Assembly: GCA_031553655.1 (NCBI GenBank)
Contig: JAVBLG010000023.1
Coordinates: 41,421 to 105,420, forward strand
Source of the DNA: JAVBLG01 sp031553655
Lineage (GTDB): Bacteria; Desulfobacterota; Desulfovibrionia; Desulfovibrionales; Desulfovibrionaceae
DNA: 64,000 nt
Reading direction: 5' to 3'
Part shown: positions 1-8,242 of the stretch, in pieces
Position numbering within the stretch: position 1 is the stretch's first letter
Layout of the letters: each line of letters opens with the position of its first letter
Translations under genes and position numbers: made by a program
Notes under the pieces: generated by a model
Seen by the model: only the letters and a program-made list of their open reading frames with translations
Databases searched by the model: none
What the model was told of the DNA's origin: nothing

Positions 1-3000
1 CCACCCTTGGAATGGCCTCGAATGCGCGCACCATGTCACGCATGACCGAGGCATACAGCCCACGCCGACCGGCCCGCACAACCTCCGCGCCCTTATCCAG
101 CCATAGCTCCGCAGTTTCTTCAGTCTGCCCTCGCCTTACCTCGTAAGGGGCCACACGCAGTTTGAGGCGACTCAAAAGGTCGGCGAAGCACACACCCAAA
201 AAAAATCTTTTCATTAGTTGCCAGTCAATTTCAAAGCCGGGGCTGGACTCAAAACCGCCAGTGTTCAGTGATACGACCGGAATATGCCCCAGTTCGGCGT
301 CGTGCAGAGCCTTGCGCAGCAGAGCATAATAATTTGTAGCCCTACAGGCCCCACCGCTCTGGTAAGTGAGCAAAGCGACTTGATCGGGGTCAAAACCGCT
401 GTGGCGTACCGCATGAACAAGTTGTCCCACAGTTATGATGGCCGGATAGCAGACATCATTGTTCACCAGGCCCAGCCCCCGCTCCACTGCTTCCGGCGGC
501 AAATCGGGCAGAAAGGCCGTTTTATAACCGCAGCCTGCGCAGGCTTCGTGTATCAGACGCGACACATCCGCGCTTAAAAGGGGCACAAGTATGGTGTGGG
601 TTGCACGCATATCACGAGTGAAAACAGCCTTCGTATGCGCGGCCTGCGGCACGGCTCTCGCGGCACGACGGTTGCGACGGTATTCCATGGAAGCCAAAAG
701 CGAGCGTATCCTGATGCGCGCCGGCCCGATATTATGCCCTTCGTCTATTTTAATCTGGGTATAAAAATTCCCTCCGGCCGCCAGAATTTCTTCAATCTGC
801 TCGGCGGTAAGCGCGGAGAGGCCGCAACCAAAGGAAACAAGGTGGACCAGGGCCAGATTGTGAGTTCCGGCGGCCACCGCTGCCGCGCGATAAAGGCGCG
901 AATGGTACGTCCATTGATCCACCACGCGCAATTCCAGAGGCCCGGCCAGATGGGCAACCGAATCTTCGGTGAGTACTGCCACACCCAAAGAAGCTATATA
1001 GTCGGCTATGCCGTGATGTATTTCCGGATCAATATGATAGGGATGCCCGGCCAGAATCACCCCGTTTTTTCCCGAAAGTTTGAGCTTGTTGAGAACTTTT
1101 TCGCCACTTTGGCGCATGAAACGCTGAAAATTGTCTTGGGCGACAAAGGCGGCATCCACTGCGGCGGACAGTTCGGCCGAAGAAATACCTGCAAAAAGCT
1201 CTATTCTTTTCAACTGGTTGAGCAAGGCACGTTTTTCCAGAGGCAGGAACGGGCAATAAAATTTAATATCACTGTTACGTAATAAATCAATATTGTTGAA
1301 AACAAGCTCGGGGTAACCGCTCACCACCGGGCAATTGTAGTGATTATGCTGATCTGCGAAGGCCTTACGCTCCATGGGGAGGCAGGGGTAGAAAATAGCG
1401 TTTACGTCCTTGGACAACAGGTCCATGATGTGCCCGTGGGCCAACTTGGCCGGATAGCACAGGGTTTGCGACGGTATGGTGTGGCAACCCATGGCGTAAA
1501 GTTCGCGGGAGCTTTCAGCCGAGAGTATTACTTCAAAATCCAAATACGTAAAAAGCGCATTCCACAGCGGAAAATTTTCAAAAACATTCAAAACACGAGG
1601 AATGCCGATGCGCCCGCGCAGGGCCGAACGACGCTTCACTACAGTTACACCGCCCGCGCCGGAAAATTCCCGATTCCCGCCGGAGGCATATTCCCCACTG
1701 AAGAGCGCCCGATATTTCAAGGCTGAAAGATTGTCGGCCTCGCTGATTTTGTTCTTTTCGGCCCCGGCCCCGCGCGAGCAACGATTTCCGGCCACAAAAC
1801 GCCGTTTATCGGCAAAGTTGGAAATAGTCAGGCGACAATTGTTAGGACAATTGCGGCAACGCCCGATGCGGGTATCAACCCTGAACTCCTCCAGAGCTGA
1901 TCTGTCGGCTATGGTGGAAGCCCGCCCGTTGGCCGGGCCTCGCGCTCTGGCAATAAGCGCCGCGCCGAATGCGCCCATAAGCCCGGCTATGTCCGGCCTG
2001 GTAACTTCGCGGCCCAGGCATATTTCCAAGGCACGCAGCAGAGCGTTGTTGAGAAAGGCCCCGCCCTGGGCCATCACATGGGGGCCAAGGCTGTCCACAT
2101 TGTTGATTTTGATAACCTTGTAGAGCGCGTTGCGAATTACGGAAAAAGACAGCCCGGCTGCTATGTCGCCCACGCTCGCCCCTTCTTTCTGGGCCTGTTT
2201 TACTCTGGAGTTCATGAAAACAGTGCAGCGCGTTCCCAAATCAAGGGGACGCGAGGCTGAAAGGGCCTTGCTTACAAAAGTGGAAAGGCTCATGCCCAGC
2301 GAAGCGGCAAAAGTTTCTACAAAAGATCCGCAGCCCGAAGAACAGGCTTCGTTGAGCTGGATGCGGTCGATTACCCCGTCGTGAATATGCATGCATTTGA
2401 TGTCTTGCCCGCCAATGTCCAAGATATAGGTGACTTCGGGCAGAAAAAACCTGGCCGCTGTCCAGTGGGCCACAGTTTCCACTTCGTCTATGTCAAGATT
2501 GAGCGCGGCCCGCACCAGCGCGCTGCCGTAACCGGTTACCGCTGCCGCTCCTATGTGGGCCTCACGCGGCATTTTTTTATATATGTCCCTGAGTATGCCT
2601 ATGGCGGTATCAAGTGGCGACCCTTGGCGTGAAACATAAGCTTCGTGTAAAATGCGGCCGTGCTCGTCCACACACACGGCTTTGGTGGTGGTTGACCCCA
2701 TATCAAAGCCCACAAACACATTTCCCCTGCAATCGCCAAAGGAGGCGCGTATGGCGCGCTCGCTCTTGTGACGGCGGAAAAAATCTTCTCTCTGCCCAGC
2801 GTCGGCGAAAAGGGGCGGCAAGCGCGATTCAGAAAGGCGCTCGCCGCGCGTGTTCAGAGAATCAAGAAAAGCCGCGAAATCTTCCGTGGTAACAATTTTT
2901 GCGTCTATACGTCCCATGCCCATATGGGCCGCGCCAAGGGCCACGAAATATTCAGCATATTGTGGAAGCACGGCCTTGTCTTCTTCAAGGCGCAAAACTT

Positions 3001-3706
3001 TCTGAAAGCGTTTTTTCAAAAAGCGGGTGAACGCCAGCGGCCCGCCGAGAAAAACAACTTTCCCCCTTATTTCGCGGCCGCAGGCCAGACCGCTCACGGT
3101 CTGTTCCACCACGGCGTGAAAAATGGAGGCGGCTATGTCTTCTCTGGTGCAGCCGTCGTTAAGCAGGGGCAGAATGTCGGCCTTGGCAAAAACACCGCAA
3201 CGCGAGGCGATGGGATAAACGACATTATATTTTTCGGCTAATTCGTCCAGCCCGGCTACGTCAGTGTTAAGCATGGCCGCCATATGATCAAGAAAAGCCC
3301 CGGTGCCGCCGGCGCAAACTTCATTCATGCGCAGCTCGGCCCCGCCGCTGAAAAAAATTATCTTGGCGTCTTCACCGCCCAATTCAATGGAAACGTCACA
3401 TTCCGGCAAGCGTTTTCTAAGGCATTCGGCGCAAGCGGTAACTTCCTGCACAAAATCAAGGCCGCTCTCTTTGGCCAAATCCATGGCCCCGGAGCCGGTG
3501 GCGGAAACAATGAAGGAGTAACCTGGCAAATTGGCCAGAGCTTCGCGCCCCAGGCGCTCCACCGTGGCCCGCACCTCGGAAAAATGGCGCTCATAGCGCA
3601 AAAACAAAGGTTCTCCCTGCTCGTCAATCACTGCAAGCTTTACCGTGGAAGAACCTATGTCGACTCCGAAGTATCCAATAGGCAATGCCGCGCTCATATT
3701 TTCCAT
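1..3706 (-). CDS. Giant 2-hydroxyacyl-CoA dehydratase activase/DUF2229 protein (partial, C-terminus off the left edge)
   Basis: The reading frame is open from ATG 3706 (or ATG 3697, which has GGGATGGA just upstream) to base 2, giving about 1235 visible residues with no stop in the parts I translated. Two ASKHA-type ATPase modules are visible. The first starts with GVDIGSSTVKLAV near residue 12, with the cysteine motif NEVCAGGTGAF. The second starts with GFDMGSTTTKAV near residue 330, with NEACSSGCGSF. A DUF2229-like segment beginning RIGIPRVLNVFENFP follows near residue 700, then cysteine-rich motifs such as NNDVCYPAI. In known activases of the BadF/HgdC type, a 4Fe-4S cluster and ATP hydrolysis drive electrons into the dehydratase; the cysteines here fit that. 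Family members of this fused form usually exceed 1400 residues, so the end is missing. The substrate is unknown. It lies downstream of fliI on the same strand, 178 bases away. Confidence 0.85.
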   Translation of the reverse strand, partial: MENMSAALPIGYFGVDIGSSTVKLAVIDEQGEPLFLRYERHFSEVRATVERLGREALANLPGYSFIVSATGSGAMDLAKESGLDFVQEVTACAECLRKRLPECDVSIELGGEDAKIIFFSGGAELRMNEVCAGGTGAFLDHMAAMLNTDVAGLDELAEKYNVVYPIASRCGVFAKADILPLLNDGCTREDIAASIFHAVVEQTVSGLACGREIRGKVVFLGGPLAFTRFLKKRFQKVLRLEEDKAVLPQYAEYFVALGAAHMGMGRIDAKIVTTEDFAAFLDSLNTRGERLSESRLPPLFADAGQREDFFRRHKSERAIRASFGDCRGNVFVGFDMGSTTTKAVCVDEHGRILHEAYVSRQGSPLDTAIGILRDIYKKMPREAHIGAAAVTGYGSALVRAALNLDIDEVETVAHWTAARFFLPEVTYILDIGGQDIKCMHIHDGVIDRIQLNEACSSGCGSFVETFAASLGMSLSTFVSKALSASRPLDLGTRCTVFMNSRVKQAQKEGASVGDIAAGLSFSVIRNALYKVIKINNVDSLGPHVMAQGGAFLNNALLRALEICLGREVTRPDIAGLMGAFGAALIARARGPANGRASTIADRSALEEFRVDTRIGRCRNCPNNCRLTISNFADKRRFVAGNRCSRGAGAEKNKISEADNLSALKYRALFSGEYASGGNREFSGAGGVTVVKRRSALRGRIGIPRVLNVFENFPLWNALFTYLDFEVILSAESSRELYAMGCHTIPSQTLCYPAKLAHGHIMDLLSKDVNAIFYPCLPMERKAFADQHNHYNCPVVSGYPELVFNNIDLLRNSDIKFYCPFLPLEKRALLNQLKRIELFAGISSAELSAAVDAAFVAQDNFQRFMRQSGEKVLNKLKLSGKNGVILAGHPYHIDPEIHHGIADYIASLGVAVLTEDSVAHLAGPLELRVVDQWTYHSRLYRAAAVAAGTHNLALVHLVSFGCGLSALTAEQIEEILAAGGNFYTQIKIDEGHNIGPARIRIRSLLASMEYRRNRRAARAVPQAAHTKAVFTRDMRATHTILVPLLSADVSRLIHEACAGCGYKTAFLPDLPPEAVERGLGLVNNDVCYPAIITVGQLVHAVRHSGFDPDQVALLTYQSGGACRATNYYALLRKALHDAELGHIPVVSLNTGGFESSPGFEIDWQLMKRFFLGVCFADLLSRLKLRVAPYEVRRGQTEETAELWLDKGAEVVRAGRRGLYASVMRDMVRAFEAIPRV

Positions 3707-3818
3707 CCCGTTGGAACAATCAGAACAAGATGTGGGACATCAGCGAATCCGCTACAGTTACCTAATCATATTAACTATAATACGGGAAAAGTATGTTATT
3801 ATTTGGGCTGCGCGCTTC

Positions 3819-3840
3819 GTATGCCCAGGCATGGGCATAC
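3819..3840. repeat. Short inverted repeat between fliI and the CoA-activase gene
   Basis: Arms GTATGCCC (3819-3826) and GGGCATAC (3833-3840) form a perfect 8-bp stem with a 6-base loop. No T-tract follows on the minus strand, so it is at most a weak terminator or processing hairpin after fliI. Confidence 0.35.
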
Positions 3841-3884
3841 TCCGGCCGCGACTATTGCGATCGCGTAAAAGTCAGACGAGCCTG

Positions 3885-5327
3885 TTATTGATGAGTTGAA
3901 GCCAAATCAATCATTTTTTGCATGGAAATTTCCACCGATTGTGGGTCAGTAACGTCCTGGCGCAAAAATTCGTTAATTTTGGGCATCATTATTATAGCCT
4001 TGTCAATGTCGGGATTGGAACCACGCGCGTAAGCCCCTATGTTGATCATGTCTTCAACTTTGCGGAATGTACTCATATTATTGATTACAACCCGGCCCGA
4101 CAGCACTTGCTCCCTGGTGCAGATATCCGAACGCAAACGGCTTATGGAACGCAATACGTCAATTGCCGGAAAATGCCCCTGGTCGGCCAAATCGCGGGTG
4201 AGAACCACGTGCCCGTCAAGAATGGAACGCACCGCGTCGGCAATGGGTTCGTTAAAGTCGTCACCGTCCACCAGCACGGTATAAATTCCGGTTATAGTGC
4301 CGAGGGCCGATCTGCCGGTGCGCTCCAGCAGTTTCGGCAACTGCGCGAACACCGTGGGGGTATAGCCCTTGGTCGTGGGCGGCTCACCCACAGCCAGACC
4401 CACCTCGCGTGCGGCCATGGCAAAACGGGTTACCGAGTCCATCATCAACAGCACGTCCATGCCTTTGTCGCGGAAGTATTCGGCCACAGCGGTAGCCGCA
4501 TAGGCCGCGCGCATGCGCACCAGGGGAGACTGATCGGAAGTAGCGATTACCAGCACCGAGCGAGCCATACCAGCCGGGCCCAGGTCGCGCTCCATAAACT
4601 CCACCACTTCACGGCCGCGTTCGCCAATCAGGCCTATTACGTTGACGTCGGCCTTGGTATAGCGGGCCATCATGCCCATGAGCGTGGACTTGCCCACACC
4701 AGAACCGGCCATAATGCCCACACGCTGCCCTTTGCCCAGCGTAAGAAGAGAGTTGATGGAACGCACGCCCACATCAAGAATATCGGTAATGCGCGGTCGT
4801 TGCAGAGGGCTTGGGGGATCGGCATAAAGCGGGGCCAGGGCTGGCATCCACTGCAACCGGGCCTCGTCGGCCCAGGCCGGAGAAAACTCCATCTGTTCCT
4901 TCAGCTGTTTGGCAAAATTGGCTTTGCCCTCGGCAGAAATCGGCAAGGGGCTGCCGGACAGTTCGGCGCTAACCGGTGGACCGCTGTCCAAAGGAGTTCC
5001 AAAAGCGTCAAAAGCCCGACCCAACAGTTCGGGACCAACGGGAAAAACCGGAGGCAGGCTGGAATTGCGGATTAGGCTGCCCGGCTGTATGCCGCGCATG
5101 TCGCCATAGGGCATAAAAAGCAGGTTGCCGTCGCGAAAACCCACTACTTCGGCGGCTATGCCGGCAGAGCGGATATTTTCAGGCAAAAGATGACACACCG
5201 CCCCCAAGGGAGCCCGGATACCGCCACCTTCCACCACAAGGCCCACCACTTTGTTGACCTTGCCGAAAATCTGGGCCGGATTACACTGCTCAAGCAGCTT
5301 GCGGCAGGACGCCGGATCGAGTTTCAT
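3885..5327 (-). CDS. fliI: Flagellar export ATPase FliI
   Basis: FliI is the cytoplasmic ATPase that energises the flagellar type III export gate, working with FliH. The sequence shows the Walker A motif AGSGVGKST near residue 210, a Walker B region (VLLMMDSVTRFA), and the family signature GEPPTTKGYTPTVF. I prefer ATG 5327; a TTG one codon upstream (5330) is possible. At about 480 residues it is some 40 longer than typical FliI. The extra length lies between the N-terminal barrel and the catalytic core (about residues 124-170, rich in A, E and P). It follows fliH by 21 bases in the same operon. No fliJ follows; the next gene on this strand is the CoA-activase protein. Confidence 0.96.
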   Translation of the reverse strand: MKLDPASCRKLLEQCNPAQIFGKVNKVVGLVVEGGGIRAPLGAVCHLLPENIRSAGIAAEVVGFRDGNLLFMPYGDMRGIQPGSLIRNSSLPPVFPVGPELLGRAFDAFGTPLDSGPPVSAELSGSPLPISAEGKANFAKQLKEQMEFSPAWADEARLQWMPALAPLYADPPSPLQRPRITDILDVGVRSINSLLTLGKGQRVGIMAGSGVGKSTLMGMMARYTKADVNVIGLIGERGREVVEFMERDLGPAGMARSVLVIATSDQSPLVRMRAAYAATAVAEYFRDKGMDVLLMMDSVTRFAMAAREVGLAVGEPPTTKGYTPTVFAQLPKLLERTGRSALGTITGIYTVLVDGDDFNEPIADAVRSILDGHVVLTRDLADQGHFPAIDVLRSISRLRSDICTREQVLSGRVVINNMSTFRKVEDMINIGAYARGSNPDIDKAIIMMPKINEFLRQDVTDPQSVEISMQKMIDLASTHQ

Positions 5328-5348
5328 CAATGCTACCCGACACAGCCC

Positions 5349-6755
5349 TTAACTGTTTTTTGGGGGTAAAAATCCCCCCCCGGCTAATGCTTCATTTGTG
5401 GAGTCATCATAGCCGTCGCCCAAAAGCTCGCGCTCCAGAGCGTCGAGAACCCCGAGCGGGGCTTCCGGCACGGCGGAAGCGGCAGAGGCGGCCACTCCAG
5501 AAAATTCCCGGGGCATTGCCACCCGTGGAGCAACCGGGGATGGAGGCTGGGCGTGCGCCTGCGGAGCCGCGTCTATATCAGGCCTTACAGAATCCCGGCC
5601 CGCGGGCAACGGTAACATATCGTCTTCGGGCATAGGCACTGCCGCATCCGATTCAGCATCCGGAATATATTCCTCGTCAGGGGCAAGGGGGGCCGCATCC
5701 GCATCACCGCCCTCAGAATCCACACCCATATCCGACACTACAGCGTCTTCGACCACGGGTTCGGCTTCGGCCGCCTGGGGAATACCTTCAGGATAGGCCA
5801 GGGGCATTATGGTTTCCACAGAAGAATTAAACGCGTCAGCCACAACGCTCATGGCCTCTTCATCCAGTTGCGACTTGGGAATGGTGAGATTGTTGATAAT
5901 ATTTTCCACAGCCGCGCGGCGCACTTCCATACGGTTATCAACGGCCCCGTATTCGCTTTCCAGGGCAAATCCACCCGGCTCCACGCGCTCATCGACGCGT
6001 ACATTCCAATTTTCAACCCCGGCAAAGCGCTCGCGCCCGGCGGAAATGATGTCGGACACAGCCTCTTCATCCTGAGGATTCACGCGAATGGTCAAAGATC
6101 GTTTTTGATCCAGATAGGTCACCGACTCCACAAGCAGTGCATTCAGAATATTCCGGCGGTCGGCATTCAGCACGTATCCGGTAGCCTTTTCCACACAGGC
6201 CTTCACAGTTTCCGCCAACTCTTGCCGCCATCCGTCAAAAATCGACATACACTGTCCGTTTACGCCCGACAGCACCGCCGCTATGGAATCGCCCATGGCC
6301 GCGCGAAAGGCCTGCAATTCTTCTTTTGACGCTTCAATTCCGGCGTCAAAACCCTGCTCGTGGGCGGTCTCAAATTTTTTGACGGCCTCATTCTCAATGT
6401 CTTTGGCACTGTCACTCAGGCGTTGAGCCTCAGCTCGCACATCTTCGGCCCTGTGCAGCTCGGCCCGAGATTCATTGATTATACTCTTGGCTTCTTCCCT
6501 GGCTTCGGCCAAAATTTTCTCACGTTCCCCATAGGCCTCGCCCAGAATGAGTCTGGCCTTTTCTATGGCCCTGGTTCTCACTGTTGCTTCAAAGCTGGCC
6601 AAAGACCGCTGCTGCAATTGCTCCTTGCGCGAAGCCGCCTGCATAGCGTCAAGACTTTCCACGGTGGCTTCATTGTTTGAAGCCGGTCCCATAAAAATCT
6701 TGCCGATTTTTTTATTCTTTCCATCCGCCTGCATGGCCACTTCCCGATTATTCAA
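5349..6755 (-). CDS. fliH: Flagellar export regulator FliH with a long acidic C-terminal extension
   Basis: FliH is the peripheral stalk protein that binds FliI and links it to the C-ring. Residues 30-150 form a long, charged, probably coiled-coil segment (for example AEAREEAKSIINESRAEL). Residues 150-310 match the FliH C-terminal domain, including VRVDERVEPGGFALESEYG. After about residue 320 comes a low-complexity tail of roughly 145 residues rich in D, E, A and P. The total of 468 residues is about twice the common FliH length. The gene lies between fliG and fliI, which supports the call. The gap to fliG is 231 bases and holds hairpins, unlike the tight spacing elsewhere in the operon. The function of the tail is unknown. 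Confidence 0.93.
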   Translation of the reverse strand: MNNREVAMQADGKNKKIGKIFMGPASNNEATVESLDAMQAASRKEQLQQRSLASFEATVRTRAIEKARLILGEAYGEREKILAEAREEAKSIINESRAELHRAEDVRAEAQRLSDSAKDIENEAVKKFETAHEQGFDAGIEASKEELQAFRAAMGDSIAAVLSGVNGQCMSIFDGWRQELAETVKACVEKATGYVLNADRRNILNALLVESVTYLDQKRSLTIRVNPQDEEAVSDIISAGRERFAGVENWNVRVDERVEPGGFALESEYGAVDNRMEVRRAAVENIINNLTIPKSQLDEEAMSVVADAFNSSVETIMPLAYPEGIPQAAEAEPVVEDAVVSDMGVDSEGGDADAAPLAPDEEYIPDAESDAAVPMPEDDMLPLPAGRDSVRPDIDAAPQAHAQPPSPVAPRVAMPREFSGVAASAASAVPEAPLGVLDALERELLGDGYDDSTNEALAGGGFLPPKNS

Positions 6756-6986
6756 AAAACTGACAGTAAAAATTCAGAACAAATTTCAAATTAAAATACA
6801 ATAAGAACCGCAGAGTCGCTTATTCTCGTAGCTTTATTGGCCTCCGCCGCCTTGAACGGCGGCTCGGCATCAAATTTTTTACGGCAGTCGCTGGAGCTCC
6901 CGCCTAAGTTACGAGCGCTGTGCGCTCGGGCGGCCCTGTCAAAGCACGGACCACCGTTTGTGTAAACCTCCGGCTTCGCCTCCGGT
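6756..6986. other. Structured gap between fliG and fliH, no gene
   Basis: This 231-base gap holds several inverted repeats: GCCGCC/GGCGGC at 6846-6863, GAGCGC/GCGCTC at 6913-6927, a GGCCC..GGACC element at 6932-6952 related to copies at 43.8 and 61.1 kb, and a large hairpin reaching into the end of fliG. An 83-codon frame on the minus strand runs through it but has the composition of repeats and no family resemblance, so I do not call it a gene. Confidence 0.5.
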
Positions 6987-6995
6987 TTACACAAA
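6957..6995 (-). terminator. Hairpin at the end of fliG (attenuator or processing structure)
   Basis: Arms TTTGTGTAAACC (6957-6968) and GGTTTACACAAA (6984-6995) are perfect 12-bp complements, with an inner GGC/GCC pair. The fliG stop codon (6987-6989) lies inside one arm. No T-tract follows on the minus strand, so it may tune rather than end transcription into fliH and fliI. Confidence 0.4.
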
Positions 6996-7985
6996 CACGT
7001 CGCTGTTACCCCTATTAATAACAACCTTTCCTTCCGTTTCAAGCCGCCGCACGATCTTCACTATATTCTGCTGAGCGCCTTCCACGTCGGAAAGACGCGT
7101 TGGTCCCATATACTCCAATTCTTCGCGGATCATGTTGGCCGCGCGCTCGGACATGTTCTTGAAGAACTTTTCCTTGAGATCGTCGCTGGCTCCGCGCAGG
7201 GCCATAGTAAGTTCCTCGTTGGAAATTTCCTTGAGCAATTCGCGCATGCCGCGATCGTCCAAGGATTTGCAGTCTTCAAACACGAACATGAGGTTGCGGA
7301 TGTCTTCGGCCATTTGCGCCGAATCTTCCTCTATTTCCGAAAGCACTTCCTCTTCAGTGGCTCTGTCCACCGAGTTGAGTATTTCGGCCACGGCTGACAC
7401 GCCACCCACTTTTTTGCCTTCTTTGCCGCCCATGGCAATGAGCTGGCTTTGCAGCACCTTGTCCACTTCCATAAGCATATCTTCGGGCACAGCCTCAAGG
7501 CGCGCAAGGCGCATCAGCACTTCGGCGCGCACACCAGCCGGAAGGGTTGTCAAAAGCGCGGCCGCCTGATCCGGGTGCAGGTGACCAAGAATAAGGGCCA
7601 GGGTTTGCGGATGTTCGTTGCGCAGCATCTGAGACAAAAGGCGCGGACTGACTGTTTCCAGCTCGCGGAAAGGCGCCGGGCCGGAATCGAGGCTTAGGGA
7701 GTCCATGATATATTTGGCGGTTTCCGGATCCACGTTCTTCATGAGCAGACGCTTCAAAATATCCGAGCCTCCGGAAACCATATCCACACCGGCTACCAGG
7801 GAGTCGTGGAATTCGCGCAGGACTTCTTCCACTGTTTCTTTTGGCACAGGATCAAGCTCCACTATGGCCTTGGATATGGCGGCTATTTCCTGGCGCTCCA
7901 TGCGCTTGAAAATATCAGACGTGAATTTGTCGCCCATGGCGAGCAAAAGCACGGCGATCTTCTGGTGTCCGGTCAAATCTGCCAT
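6987..7985 (-). CDS. fliG: Flagellar motor switch protein FliG
   Basis: FliG forms the rotor ring between the MS ring (FliF) and FliM, and carries the charged torque helix facing the stator. The 332-residue length is normal. The N-terminal FliF-binding part (LTGHQKIAVLLLAMGD), the middle domain with LRNEHPQTLALILGHL, and the C-terminal domain with LMFVFEDCKSLDDRGMRELL and the charged torque-helix region (ALRGASDDLKEKFFKNMSER) are all visible. It is preceded by the 71-residue unknown gene and fliF in one operon. The end of the gene lies inside a strong hairpin. Confidence 0.97.
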   Translation of the reverse strand: MADLTGHQKIAVLLLAMGDKFTSDIFKRMERQEIAAISKAIVELDPVPKETVEEVLREFHDSLVAGVDMVSGGSDILKRLLMKNVDPETAKYIMDSLSLDSGPAPFRELETVSPRLLSQMLRNEHPQTLALILGHLHPDQAAALLTTLPAGVRAEVLMRLARLEAVPEDMLMEVDKVLQSQLIAMGGKEGKKVGGVSAVAEILNSVDRATEEEVLSEIEEDSAQMAEDIRNLMFVFEDCKSLDDRGMRELLKEISNEELTMALRGASDDLKEKFFKNMSERAANMIREELEYMGPTRLSDVEGAQQNIVKIVRRLETEGKVVINRGNSDVFV

Positions 7986-8026
7986 TTCATGCTCCGTATA
8001 TTATGTGAAATTCAAATGTCCGAAAT

Positions 8027-8242
8027 TTAATCAATTTTCTTAACCCATGTTTTTATGAGCCACACGGTTTTCTCTATATTTCTTTCAGACATCTGAAAGA
8101 GCCGGAGCTTGAGTTCTTCAATACGCCGGCTCATTTCGCGCTGTTGATCGCGCAGGGCTTTAAGCTCGGCCAGCGTCATGGCGGAGGGGGTTTGCCCTCC
8201 GCCGACGGCCGGCTGTGTATCATCAAGCTGTCTTTTCGCCAT
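8027..8242 (-). CDS. Small coiled-coil protein of unknown function between fliF and fliG
   Basis: This 71-residue protein is not one I recognise. Its start (8242) overlaps the end of fliF by 20 bases, and fliG begins 41 bases after its stop, so it is probably translated by coupling within the flagellar operon. The middle is heptad-like and highly charged (LAELKALRDQQREMSRRIEE, then LKLRLFQMSERNIEK), and the end reads TVWLIKTWVKKID. There is no signal peptide or membrane segment. Position suggests a role in MS-ring or switch assembly, but that is inference. It is not FliJ, which is longer and normally follows fliI. Confidence 0.7.
   Translation of the reverse strand: MAKRQLDDTQPAVGGGQTPSAMTLAELKALRDQQREMSRRIEELKLRLFQMSERNIEKTVWLIKTWVKKID

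Noticed and set aside
284..3868. Many plus-strand frames over the first 3.7 kb
   Set aside because: All are shadows of the single long minus-strand CoA-activase gene, whose end lies outside the window.
3918..5075. 385-codon frame on the plus strand
   Set aside because: It is antisense to fliI, which has clear family motifs; the plus-strand product has no recognisable domain.
6791..7042. 83-codon minus-strand frame between fliG and fliH
   Set aside because: It overlaps the end of fliG and consists of repeat sequence; no plausible ribosome site or family.
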